DNA of 6,904 bases from Thermaceae bacterium (GCA_015490435.1 WFXV01000007.1:1-6904); one strand, 5' to 3'. Shown: positions 1-5,455, numbered from the stretch's first letter. The notes: a model not told the origin generated them from the letters alone. Made by a program: numbers and translations.

Positions 1-649
1 TGAGGGGCTCGAGCCCAAGCCCGGGGTCCTCGGGCAGCACCGCCCCCACCGGCCGCGTCCGGCCGACCGCCCGCAAAAAACGGACCTCCCGGGGGGCGAG
101 CTCCAAAAACCCCCCGGCGAAAAGCGCATCGGCCCCGGGCACCTTCGCCCCCGCCTCGACCCGGCGCACCGCCTCCCAGGCCAGGTCGTCGGGGTCGAAA
201 AGCCCGCCGCGTTCTTTTTCGTAGGCGAGGTAGACCTCGGCGAGCCGCCGGGTCTCCCGGTCGACCCTCGGCACCCCCTCGGGGGGCACGCCGAAACGCT
301 TCAGCTCGGCGATCGCCCGGGCGAAAAGCCGCGCCTCCCCGGGCGCCTTCAACCAGCCCCTTTGGTAGAGGATCTCGGCCACCCGGGCGACCCGCTCGCC
401 GGTGCCGATCATCCCCGGCGGCGGGTCCCAGGCGGTCGCCACCCGTTGATAGAGCGCCTGAAAGTGGAGGACCTCGACCCCGAGCAAGGGCCCTTCCTCG
501 GCCAGGCGCTCGAGGAAGTAATCGCGCAGGGAGGGAAGGGTGAGCCAAACCACCCGCTCCCCCGCCCGTGCGCGATCCCGGGCCTCCCCGAGCAGGGCGA
601 GCACCCCGCCGGCGAGCCCGGGATCGCGATACCCCCGCATCGCCCGCAT
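1..649 (-). CDS. AddB-like inactivated helicase/nuclease protein, N-terminal part (cut by window edge)
   Basis: The minus strand is open from ATG at 649 to the left edge, giving 216 residues without a stop. It resembles the N-terminal region of AddB/RexB-type subunits of helicase-nucleases, which resect double-strand ends for recombination. Matching patterns are the hydrophobic strand VVWLTLP (33-39) followed by a helix, the VEVLHFQALYQRV segment (58-70), the 'Y..Y....GLFDPDDL' element (140-156) and 'ALFAGGFLELAPREVRFL' (175-192), which matches the conserved 'vdGF..l.p.e..ll' strand-helix of this family. There is no Walker A motif, as expected for an inactivated helicase domain. Any PD-(D/E)XK nuclease domain would lie off the window. 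AAGGG lies 4 nt before this ATG. In-frame ATGs at 667, 685 and 640 are alternatives. The gene diverges from the peroxiredoxin gene, whose -35 box lies just beyond its start. The family call rests on pattern only. Confidence 0.62.
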   Translation of the reverse strand, partial: MRAMRGYRDPGLAGGVLALLGEARDRARAGERVVWLTLPSLRDYFLERLAEEGPLLGVEVLHFQALYQRVATAWDPPPGMIGTGERVARVAEILYQRGWLKAPGEARLFARAIAELKRFGVPPEGVPRVDRETRRLAEVYLAYEKERGGLFDPDDLAWEAVRRVEAGAKVPGADALFAGGFLELAPREVRFLRAVGRTRPVGAVLPEDPGLGLEPL

Positions 650-656
650 CCTACCC

Positions 657-685
657 TTGACAAGCATCGGCCCTGGGGCTACCAT
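657..685 (+). promoter_or_regulatory. Sigma-70-type promoter of the peroxiredoxin gene
   Basis: A perfect -35 box TTGACA (657-662) and a -10 box TACCAT (680-685) are separated by exactly 17 nt. The expected start of transcription is near 691-693, so the 5' leader would be only about 10 nt and would begin almost at the Shine-Dalgarno site. Confidence 0.8.
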
Positions 686-692
686 ACTCCTC

Positions 693-698
693 GGAGGT
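693..698 (+). promoter_or_regulatory. Ribosome binding site of the peroxiredoxin gene
   Basis: GGAGGT at 693-698 precedes two closely spaced in-frame ATGs, at 702 (3-nt spacer) and 708 (9-nt spacer). The site rules out much longer upstream readings of the frame, but it does not decide between these two starts. Confidence 0.8.
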
Positions 699-701
699 GT
701 A

Positions 702-1370
702 ATGATTATGGAAGTCAAGGAAACCCCCACCGCACCCACCCTGCCGAAGATCGGCGAACCGGCTCCGGATTTCGAGGCCAAGACCACCAAGGGCATCATC
801 AAGCTCTCGGACTTCAAGGGCAAATGGGTGGTGCTCTTCTCCCACCCCGCCGACTTCACCCCGGTCTGCTCCACCGAGTTCATGGCCTTCGCGAGCCGTC
901 AGAAGGACTTTGAGGCCCGCAACGTCCAGCTGATCGGCCTCTCCATCGACTCGATCTACAGCCACCTGGCCTGGGTGAAGGACCTGGAGGAGATGAGCGG
1001 CGTGACCATCGACTTCCCGGTCATCGCCGACCTCGACATGAAGGTCTCCTCCAAGTACGGGATGATCCACCCGGCCCAGTCCGAGACCGCGGCGGTGCGG
1101 GCGGTCTTCATCATCGACCCCGAGCAGATCGTGCGCGGCATCCTCTACTACCCGCTCTCCACCGGCCGCAACATCGACGAGATCCTCCGCTTCATCGACG
1201 CCCTGCAGTTCACCGACAAGACCGGCCTGGCCACGCCGGCGAACTGGCAGCCCGGCGAGCCGGCGATCGTCCCGCCGCCCGCCACCATCGAGGACGTCAA
1301 GAAGGACGAGGCGAAGAAGGACGAGTACGTCGAGTTCAAGCGGTGGTACCTGCGGTACAAGAAGGCGTAA
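702..1370 (+). CDS. 1-Cys peroxiredoxin (Prx6 / AhpC-TSA family)
   Basis: A thiol peroxidase of about 222 residues that would reduce hydrogen peroxide and organic hydroperoxides in the cytoplasm. The thioredoxin-fold AhpC/TSA domain covers about residues 15-165. The active-site signature is PADFTPVCSTEF, with P49, T53 and peroxidatic C56; the supporting Arg is probably in AVRAVFIIDP. The Prx6-type C-terminal part follows, including NWQPGEPAIVPPP. C56 is the only cysteine in the protein. The extra cysteines near the C-terminus of many archaeal Prx6-type enzymes are absent, and the tail is instead a Lys/Glu/Asp- and Tyr-rich stretch (YVEFKRWYLRYKK). I therefore infer a 1-Cys mechanism needing an external thiol. 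It is transcribed alone from its own promoter and ends at a hairpin shared with the opposing gene. Translation may begin at 708 instead. Confidence 0.93.
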   Translation: MIMEVKETPTAPTLPKIGEPAPDFEAKTTKGIIKLSDFKGKWVVLFSHPADFTPVCSTEFMAFASRQKDFEARNVQLIGLSIDSIYSHLAWVKDLEEMSGVTIDFPVIADLDMKVSSKYGMIHPAQSETAAVRAVFIIDPEQIVRGILYYPLSTGRNIDEILRFIDALQFTDKTGLATPANWQPGEPAIVPPPATIEDVKKDEAKKDEYVEFKRWYLRYKKA

Positions 1371-1374
1371 GCGA

Positions 1375-1402
1375 AGTACGTAGTGCGTAGTACGTAGTAC
1401 GT
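1375..1402. repeat. Four tandem heptamer repeats (AGTACGT)
   Basis: Four units of 7 bp run head to tail: AGTACGT, AGTGCGT, AGTACGT, AGTACGT (1375-1381, 1382-1388, 1389-1395, 1396-1402). Only the second unit differs, by A to G. The array starts 4 nt after the peroxiredoxin stop codon and runs into the terminator hairpin. Function is unknown; it is probably a slippage-generated short tandem repeat. Confidence 0.85.
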
Positions 1403-1430
1403 GGTGGGGCGCCCAAAGGGCGCCCCACTA
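1402..1430. terminator. GC-rich hairpin between convergent genes, probably a bidirectional terminator
   Basis: A perfect 10-bp stem (TGGGGCGCCC, 1405-1414, with GGGCGCCCCA, 1418-1427) closes a 3-nt AAA loop. It extends to 13 bp through G1404-C1428, a G-T wobble and T1402-A1430. No U-tract follows on either side. It lies between the stops of the peroxiredoxin gene and the opposing 2H phosphoesterase gene, and the latter's TAG (1428-1430) is the last part of the stem. Confidence 0.75.
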
Positions 1431-1937
1431 GTCGTTCTTGGGAAGGCCGAGGGGGAAACGGGCGATCTCGACGAGCTCGCCGTCGTCCACGTCCTGAACC
1501 AACGCCACTTCCTTCACGGTGAAGGAGCCGATCGGCGGGGGCGGGAGCTTTTTCGCGAGCGCCTCCGCCTCCTCGGGATCGAGCCCCAGGGCCAGGGTGA
1601 AGTGGGGGATGTAGGAGGGACCCTCGATCTCGGCCTCGGGGGGCGCGAGGGGCTCGAGCGCCCGGTGCAACCGGTCGAACGCCGAACCCCCGTAGGCCCG
1701 GAGGTAGACCACCCCCGAGTTGAAGGTGCGCCAGTCCCCGAGCTTGACCCGGAAGGGGTCGTGGCCCCGAAGGATGCCCTCGACCCCGCGCTTTAGGGCT
1801 TCCTGGCTAAACCGCCAGCGAAAGGGCTGGCGCAGGTTCAGGTGCGGGGGGCCGTAGCCCCGGACGCCGTGCTCTTTTTGGAGCTCCTCCATCCACTCCA
1901 GGAGGACGTCCGGCGGCCAGGCCAAAATCCCGTACAC
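1428..1937 (-). CDS. 2H phosphoesterase superfamily protein (LigT / 2'-5' RNA ligase-like)
   Basis: A 169-residue protein of the 2H phosphoesterase fold, whose members cleave or join 2',5' or cyclic phosphate bonds in RNA or nucleotides. The two expected His motifs are visible. The first is PHLNLRQPF (H32-L-N-L), where the usual Thr/Ser is replaced by Asn; the second is PHFTLALG (H112-F-T-L), which is canonical. Their spacing of 80 residues and the total length fit the family (compare YjcG/LigT types). The substrate cannot be told. The start is GTG at 1937: there is no Shine-Dalgarno site, but a TATACT box lies 7 nt upstream, as in leaderless genes. It follows the phosphoribosyltransferase gene by 21 nt on the same strand, so it may also be read through from lysC. 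Its stop codon forms part of the terminator stem. Confidence 0.82.
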   Translation of the reverse strand: MYGILAWPPDVLLEWMEELQKEHGVRGYGPPHLNLRQPFRWRFSQEALKRGVEGILRGHDPFRVKLGDWRTFNSGVVYLRAYGGSAFDRLHRALEPLAPPEAEIEGPSYIPHFTLALGLDPEEAEALAKKLPPPPIGSFTVKEVALVQDVDDGELVEIARFPLGLPKND

Positions 1938-1944
1938 GGGGGAG

Positions 1945-1950
1945 AGTATA
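1945..1950 (-). promoter_or_regulatory. -10 box of the 2H phosphoesterase gene (leaderless type)
   Basis: TATACT reads on the minus strand with 7 nt between it and the GTG start. This places transcription initiation at or next to the start codon. No good -35 box and no Shine-Dalgarno site are seen. It lies in the 21-nt gap after the phosphoribosyltransferase stop. Confidence 0.6.
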
Positions 1951-1958
1951 GCACCGCC

Positions 1959-2426
1959 CTAGTGGACCCAACTCTCGGGGTCCCAGGGGTAGACGATCCA
2001 GTCCTCGGTCTCGATCGCGTAGTGGTCGGGGCCGTCCCCCGGGAAGGCGTTGTTCTTGGGCTTGAAGTGGAGCACCGCCACCTCGGGGATACCCCCCGCC
2101 GCCTTCACCCGCTCTCGCACCGCCACCGCGGTCCGCCCCGAGTCCCAGACGTCGTCCACGATCAGCACTTTCTTGTCGAGGATCAGGGCGTCCACCGGGA
2201 ACTGCAGGAAGTGGGGCTCCTCGTGGGCCCGCTCGGTGTCGTCGTAGAGCATCACCGCGGCGGTGAGCACGTTGCGGATCCCAAGCGCCTCGGCGAGCAG
2301 CGCCCCCGGAACCATGCCCCCCCGGGTGACCGCGAGCAGCGCGTCGTAGTGGTGGTCCTCGAGGCGCTTTAGGAGCATGCGGGCGTGCTCGAGGATGTCG
2401 TCCCAGGCGTAGTAGACCTTCTTCAT
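1959..2426 (-). CDS. Gpt-like purine phosphoribosyltransferase
   Basis: A 155-residue type I phosphoribosyltransferase that joins a purine base to PRPP in nucleotide salvage. The PRPP-binding loop is VLIVDDVWDSGRTA (87-100), with the acidic pair D91-D92. The N-terminal part (AWDDILEHARMLLKRL, then VTRGGMVPGALLAEALGIR at 33-51) closely parallels the order and motifs of E. coli xanthine-guanine phosphoribosyltransferase (about 152 residues). The C-terminal DWIVYPWDP (142-150) matches the DTWIEQPWD region of that enzyme's base-binding part. Specificity (xanthine, guanine or hypoxanthine) cannot be decided. The ATG overlaps the lysC stop as ATGA, and GAGGAGG lies 8 nt upstream inside the lysC end, so translation is probably coupled to lysC. 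Confidence 0.87.
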   Translation of the reverse strand: MKKVYYAWDDILEHARMLLKRLEDHHYDALLAVTRGGMVPGALLAEALGIRNVLTAAVMLYDDTERAHEEPHFLQFPVDALILDKKVLIVDDVWDSGRTAVAVRERVKAAGGIPEVAVLHFKPKNNAFPGDGPDHYAIETEDWIVYPWDPESWVH

Positions 2427-2929
2427 TCCCGGGCCTCCTCGGGCAGGGACTTGTCGAGCTCGAAGGCGGAGTGCACCGCCCGGAGCGCGGGCTCGGCGAA
2501 CTCCTCGTCGATGATCACGCTCACCCGCACCTCGCTGGTGGCGATCATGTGGATGTTCGCGCCCACCGAGGAGACCGCCTGGAACATCTTGGCCGGGATC
2601 CCCGGGGTGCTCGCGAGCTGCACGCCGACGATGGAGAGCTTCGCGATCCTCGGGTTCACGGTGAGCTCGCCGCCGAGCTCGGCGAGCACCGGTTTCAGCG
2701 CGTCCACAGCGTCGTCCACGTAGTCCTTGGGGACGGTGAAGGCCATCTGGGTCCGGCTCGCCTCGTGCCCCGGCACCCCCTGGATGATCATGTCCACCGC
2801 CACCCCGGCCTCGGCCAGGGCCTCGAAGACCCGGGCGGCGATCCCGGGCTGGTCGGGAATGCCCACGAGTCCGATCTCCGCCTGCCCCATGTCAAGGGCG
2901 GCACCGGTCACCGGCCTGGATAGCTTCAT
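2423..2929 (-). CDS. Aspartate kinase beta (regulatory) subunit from an internal in-frame start
   Basis: Codon 246 of lysC is an ATG (at 2929) preceded by a very strong Shine-Dalgarno run, GGAGGAGGG, 4 nt before it. Translation from here gives a 168-residue protein starting MKLSRPVTG that holds only the two ACT domains. This is the arrangement known from Bacillus subtilis, Corynebacterium and Thermus aspartokinases, where the beta subunit (about 160-170 residues) is read in frame from the 3' part of the gene and assembles with the full-length alpha chain. The join between kinase and ACT regions is exactly where the start falls. Expression is inferred from the start signal and the family precedent. 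Confidence 0.85.
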   Translation of the reverse strand: MKLSRPVTGAALDMGQAEIGLVGIPDQPGIAARVFEALAEAGVAVDMIIQGVPGHEASRTQMAFTVPKDYVDDAVDALKPVLAELGGELTVNPRIAKLSIVGVQLASTPGIPAKMFQAVSSVGANIHMIATSEVRVSVIIDEEFAEPALRAVHSAFELDKSLPEEARE

Positions 2930-3664
2930 GCTTCCCTCCTCCGCGACGATGGTTCCGGGGTTGTAGGAAAAGCTCGAGCGCACGTGCAAGCGCACCCCGT
3001 AGCGCTTGGCGTACCAGACCGCCCGGGGGTGCAGCACCTTGGCCCCCAGCGCGGCCATCTCCAGCATCTGGTCGTAGCCGATGTAGGGGAGCTTTTGGGC
3101 CTCGGGGATCAGGTGAGGGTCGGTGGTGTAGACCCCCTCGGTGTCGGTGAAGATCTCGGCCTCCCGCGCCCCCACCGCCGCCGCGATCGCCACCGCGGTG
3201 GTGTCGGACCCGCCCCGGCCGAGCGTAGTGATCTCGCCCTCCGGGGTGGTCCCCATGAACCCCCCGACCACCGCCACCATCCCCTCGCGCACCGCCTCCA
3301 GGATGCGGCGGGGGTTCACCTCGACGATGCGGGCGTTGGTGTAGCGGCCGTCGGTGGTGATCCCGATCTGGTGCTGAATAAAGCTCTTCGCCGGGATCCC
3401 GAGGGCCTGGAGCTGCAGCGCGAGCAGCGCCGCCGACTGCTGCTCCCCGGTGGTGGTGAGCATGTCGAGCTCGCGAGGGCTCGGTCTCGGGTTCACCCGC
3501 TTCGCCAGGGCGATGAGCTCGTCGGTGGTCTTCCCCATCGCGCTCACCACCACGATCAGGTCGTGGCCCCGCTCGCGGTAGTGGGCGATCCTGAGCGCCA
3601 CCTTCTTGATCTTGTCCAGATCCCCTACGCTGGTCCCGCCGTACTTTTGTACGATCAACGCCAT
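2423..3664 (-). CDS. lysC: Aspartate kinase (aspartokinase), alpha subunit
   Basis: A 413-residue aspartokinase that phosphorylates L-aspartate with ATP, the first step to threonine, methionine and, in many bacteria, lysine. The amino-acid kinase domain spans about 1-240, with the N-terminal KYGGTS (7-12), SAMGKTTDEL (41-50), GRGGSDTTA (149-157) and TEGVYTTDP (175-183). Two ACT domains follow at about 263-335 (IGLVGIPDQPGIAARVF) and 342-405 (SIVGVQLASTPGIPAKMF), which bind allosteric amino acids. Length is normal for the monofunctional class. The start at ATG 3664 has no Shine-Dalgarno site, but a TAGCAT box lies 10 nt upstream. Thermus aspartokinases are known as alpha2-beta2 enzymes inhibited by threonine; regulation here is assumed similar. 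It heads a set with the phosphoribosyltransferase (4-nt overlap) and 2H genes, and is divergent from the HNH gene. Confidence 0.95.
   Translation of the reverse strand: MALIVQKYGGTSVGDLDKIKKVALRIAHYRERGHDLIVVVSAMGKTTDELIALAKRVNPRPSPRELDMLTTTGEQQSAALLALQLQALGIPAKSFIQHQIGITTDGRYTNARIVEVNPRRILEAVREGMVAVVGGFMGTTPEGEITTLGRGGSDTTAVAIAAAVGAREAEIFTDTEGVYTTDPHLIPEAQKLPYIGYDQMLEMAALGAKVLHPRAVWYAKRYGVRLHVRSSFSYNPGTIVAEEGSMKLSRPVTGAALDMGQAEIGLVGIPDQPGIAARVFEALAEAGVAVDMIIQGVPGHEASRTQMAFTVPKDYVDDAVDALKPVLAELGGELTVNPRIAKLSIVGVQLASTPGIPAKMFQAVSSVGANIHMIATSEVRVSVIIDEEFAEPALRAVHSAFELDKSLPEEARE
2934..2942 (-). promoter_or_regulatory. Internal ribosome binding site for the aspartokinase beta subunit
   Basis: Minus-strand GGAGGAGGG, then AAGC and ATG. 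It encodes Glu-Glu-Gly in the alpha chain, so the sequence serves both reading and initiation. It is far stronger than anything upstream of the alpha start. Confidence 0.85.
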
Positions 3665-3674
3665 CGCTACGGGA

Positions 3675-3680
3675 ATGCTA
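3675..3680 (-). promoter_or_regulatory. Probable -10 box of lysC
   Basis: TAGCAT on the minus strand lies 10 nt before the lysC ATG, which would leave a leader of only a few nucleotides. No clear -35 box is seen. It sits in the 43-nt divergent gap shared with the HNH gene. Confidence 0.45.
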
Positions 3681-3693
3681 TCACTAGCTCCGC

Positions 3694-3699
3694 TATAAT
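3694..3699 (+). promoter_or_regulatory. Consensus -10 box of the HNH gene (leaderless type)
   Basis: A perfect TATAAT with 8 nt between it and the GTG start at 3708. No -35 box is recognisable at 16-18 nt spacing and there is no Shine-Dalgarno site, so the mRNA probably starts at or very near the GTG. Confidence 0.7.
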
Positions 3700-3707
3700 G
3701 ACCCGCG

Positions 3708-4220
3708 GTGAACCTCGACGCCCCCAGGGTCCTGGTGCTGAACGCGGGCTACGAACCCCTCGGCCTCACCAGCGTGCGCCGGGGGGTCGTGCTGGTGCAG
3801 AGCGGCCGGGCCGAGGTGGTGAGCCCCTCCGGCCACTACCTAAAGACCCCCAGCCGCCCCTACCCCATCCCCAGCGTCGTGCGCCTTTTCCGCATGGTCC
3901 GCCGCCCGCCCGGGCGGCTCGCCCTTTCGAGGAAGAACGTCTTCCGCCGGGACCGGTACACCTGCCAGTACTGCGGGGCCAAGGGGGTGGAGCTTACCCT
4001 CGACCACGTGATCCCGAAAAGCCGCGGGGGCAAGACCACCTGGGAGAACCTGGTCACCGCCTGCAAGGCCTGCAACACCAAGAAGGGCAACCGCACCCCG
4101 GAGGAAGCCGGGATGCGCCTTTTGCGGCGGCCCCGGGCCCCGCTTTACTTCGAGGTGATCGTGCTCGGGCTCGAGGCCCGGGAACTCCCCGAGGACTGGC
4201 GGGACTTCATCGCGGTCTAG
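3708..4220 (+). CDS. HNH endonuclease family protein
   Basis: A 170-residue protein with a zinc-stabilised HNH nuclease domain at about 75-135. Visible are CQYC (C86, C89), LDHVIPKSRGG (D99, H100), the central Asn in WENL (N114) and the second zinc pair CKAC followed by Asn (C119, C122, N123), so the metal/catalytic set reads as an H-N-N variant. The N-terminal 70 residues (VLVLNAGYEPLGLTSVRRGVV) match a small HNH family common in Deinococcus-Thermus, actinobacteria and cyanobacteria; this family has no well-defined role that I know of. It is not beside restriction or phage genes here, which argues for a resident chromosomal gene. The start is GTG at 3708, set by the TATAAT box 8 nt upstream. 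Its last 14 bp overlap the end of the convergent EamA gene. Target DNA is unknown. Confidence 0.88.
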   Translation: MNLDAPRVLVLNAGYEPLGLTSVRRGVVLVQSGRAEVVSPSGHYLKTPSRPYPIPSVVRLFRMVRRPPGRLALSRKNVFRRDRYTCQYCGAKGVELTLDHVIPKSRGGKTTWENLVTACKACNTKKGNRTPEEAGMRLLRRPRAPLYFEVIVLGLEARELPEDWRDFIAV

Positions 4221-5052
4221 AGCCGAGCACCACCAGGAAAACCGCCGCCAGAATCAGCCCCGCCCCGAGATACCCAAGGGGCGTGAAGCGCTCGCCCCAC
4301 CAGAGATAGGCGAAGAAGGAGGCGAGGACCGGCTCCAAGGTGGCGACCACGCTCGCCCGGGTGGCCTCCAGGCGCACGAGCCCCGCGGCGTAGAAGGCGT
4401 AGGCGAGGTAGGTGGAGACGAAACCGATCACCAGCAACAGCCCCCAAACCTCGGGATCGCGCGGCCAGTTTTCCACCGCGGGGAGAAGGAACAAAGCCCC
4501 CACCGGCAGGGCGACCGCGTAGATCGCCTCCGCCGGCGAGCGGGCGAAGTAGAGCTTGCCGAAGAGGTAGTAAAGCGCGTAGCCAAAGCCCGATAGGAGC
4601 CCGAAGACCACCCCCATCAGGCTGAACTGAAGGCCCTGCCCGCTCCCCCCCGCCAGCAAAGCGACCCCAACAAGGGTGAGCGCCACCGCCAGGGCCTTCG
4701 CCCGGTCGAGCCTTTCCCCAAGCCAAAGCGCGCTCATCACCGCCACCCAGGCCGGGGCGGTGTAGAGCAGGACCGAGGCCAGCGCGGCGCCCCCGTAGGC
4801 CACCGCGAGCTGGTAGCTGCCGTAAAACCCTGCCACCCCCACGGCTCCGAAAAGGAGCGTGGGAAAAAGCGCCCTGCGCTCGATTCGAAGGCGCCCCAAG
4901 GCCAAGGCATGGATCAGGAAAAAGGCGCCGCCGATCCCCGCGCGAAAGAAGGCCACCTCTAAAGGACCGAGCCCGGCTTTGAAGACGAACTTGGCCACCG
5001 GCCCGATGAGCGCCCAGGAAGCCGCCGCCAGCAGGATGAAGAGGTAGCCCAC
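4207..5052 (-). CDS. EamA-family (drug/metabolite transporter superfamily) membrane protein
   Basis: An inner-membrane transporter of about 281 residues with roughly ten hydrophobic helices in two EamA repeats. The first repeat ends with TAPAWVAVMSALWLGERL (98-115) and a following helix; the second ends with ATLEPVLASFFAYLWWGER (237-255) and the last helix (260-277). These paired 'P...a...a.l.lgE' signatures are typical of the family, whose members export amino acids, nucleosides or other small metabolites. The substrate cannot be told. I chose GTG at 5052 because the first helix (GYLFILLAAASWALIGPVA) begins there and a CAAAAT box lies 6 nt before it. The frame stays open 31 codons further upstream to 5145, but that segment is not membrane-like and would run under the neighbouring gene. 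The stop overlaps the HNH gene end by 14 bp. Confidence 0.88.
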   Translation of the reverse strand: MGYLFILLAAASWALIGPVAKFVFKAGLGPLEVAFFRAGIGGAFFLIHALALGRLRIERRALFPTLLFGAVGVAGFYGSYQLAVAYGGAALASVLLYTAPAWVAVMSALWLGERLDRAKALAVALTLVGVALLAGGSGQGLQFSLMGVVFGLLSGFGYALYYLFGKLYFARSPAEAIYAVALPVGALFLLPAVENWPRDPEVWGLLLVIGFVSTYLAYAFYAAGLVRLEATRASVVATLEPVLASFFAYLWWGERFTPLGYLGAGLILAAVFLVVLGSRPR

Positions 5053-5058
5053 GCTAGC

Positions 5059-5064
5059 ATTTTG
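5059..5064 (-). promoter_or_regulatory. Possible -10 box of the EamA gene
   Basis: CAAAAT on the minus strand (4 of 6 consensus bases), 6 nt before the GTG start. It is weak alone, but the spacing matches the other leaderless-type genes in this window and no Shine-Dalgarno site is present. Confidence 0.35.
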
Positions 5065-5091
5065 CCAGGCAACCGGCAGCAAAGGGCTTGC

Positions 5092-5439
5092 ATGATGAAG
5101 CTGAATAGGGAGAAAGTCGTCCGCAGGTCTCTCGCAGCAGTGCACGAAGAAGCAGACGTGAACGCGAGCCGCTCATTCAGGAAGCACACGCCTACGCGAA
5201 GCGTGTGCGCGCCGCGTTTCCGAATGCTTAGGTCTACCTCTACGGCTTGGTGGCCCGAAGAGACTTTTCACGACGAAAGCTACATCGACCTAGTGCTGGT
5301 CTCAAAAGCGCTTCCCGAAAACCCTCTCGAGCGCCTCGAGCTCCTCTACCGCTTCGTCGAGGGCCGGGAAGAGCCCAAAGGACTCAGGCCGGAAGAGCTT
5401 GGCAAAGCTTGGTGGCTCGAGGACGCGATCCCCCTGTGA
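5092..5439 (+). pseudogene. Decayed MNT-type nucleotidyltransferase gene (two compensating frameshifts)
   Basis: Pieces of a small nucleotidyltransferase (MNT, often the antitoxin partner of HEPN proteins) lie in two frames. From ATG 5092 the frame reads MMKLNREKVVRRSLAAVHEE. Near 5165 a base seems to be missing, and the homologous reading moves to the frame with EAHAYAKRVRAAFPNA, a TAG stop (5229-5231), then VYLYGLVARRDF. An extra T in the T-run 5265-5268 returns it to the first frame as HDESYIDLVLVSKALPENPL and on to TGA 5437-5439. In intact relatives the core is G-S-x-A-R-G-D-F...S-D-I-D-L. Here Ser is Leu, Gly is Arg and the first catalytic Asp is Tyr (SYIDL). Because the two shifts cancel, an open frame of 115 codons survives, but its middle third is scrambled. 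No HEPN partner is in view. AAAGGG precedes the ATG. Confidence 0.75.
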
Positions 5440-5455
5440 CCCCCCATTTGGGGGT
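5439..5455. other. Short hairpin after the nucleotidyltransferase remnant
   Basis: ACCCCC (5439-5444) can pair with GGGGGT (5450-5455) around a CATTT loop, starting at the last base of the TGA stop. No U-tract follows, so a terminator role is only possible. Confidence 0.4.

Noticed and set aside
540..701. Longer peroxiredoxin reading frame starting upstream, at 540
   Set aside because: The upstream part overlaps the divergent AddB-like gene and the promoter, has biased Arg/Pro/Ser composition, and the GGAGGT site points to 702 or 708.
2471..4309. Long plus-strand reading frames opposite lysC (2471-2923 and 2984-4309)
   Set aside because: Their products are rich in Arg, His, Gly and Pro with no recognisable domain; they are antisense shadows of lysC and HNH due to high GC.
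5062..5072. TTGCC-A-GGCAA palindrome as an operator between EamA and the nucleotidyltransferase remnant
   Set aside because: The half-sites are too short to distinguish from chance, and no second copy is seen.
5053..5145. N-terminal extension of the EamA protein to 5145
   Set aside because: The extra 31 residues are not hydrophobic, begin inside the opposing gene, and the first membrane helix starts directly after GTG 5052.
5184..5208. Inverted repeat GCACACGC / GCGTGTGC inside the nucleotidyltransferase remnant
   Set aside because: It has an 8-bp stem with a 9-nt loop in former coding sequence that reads as a homologous helix (EAHAYAKRVRA); probably chance in GC-rich DNA.
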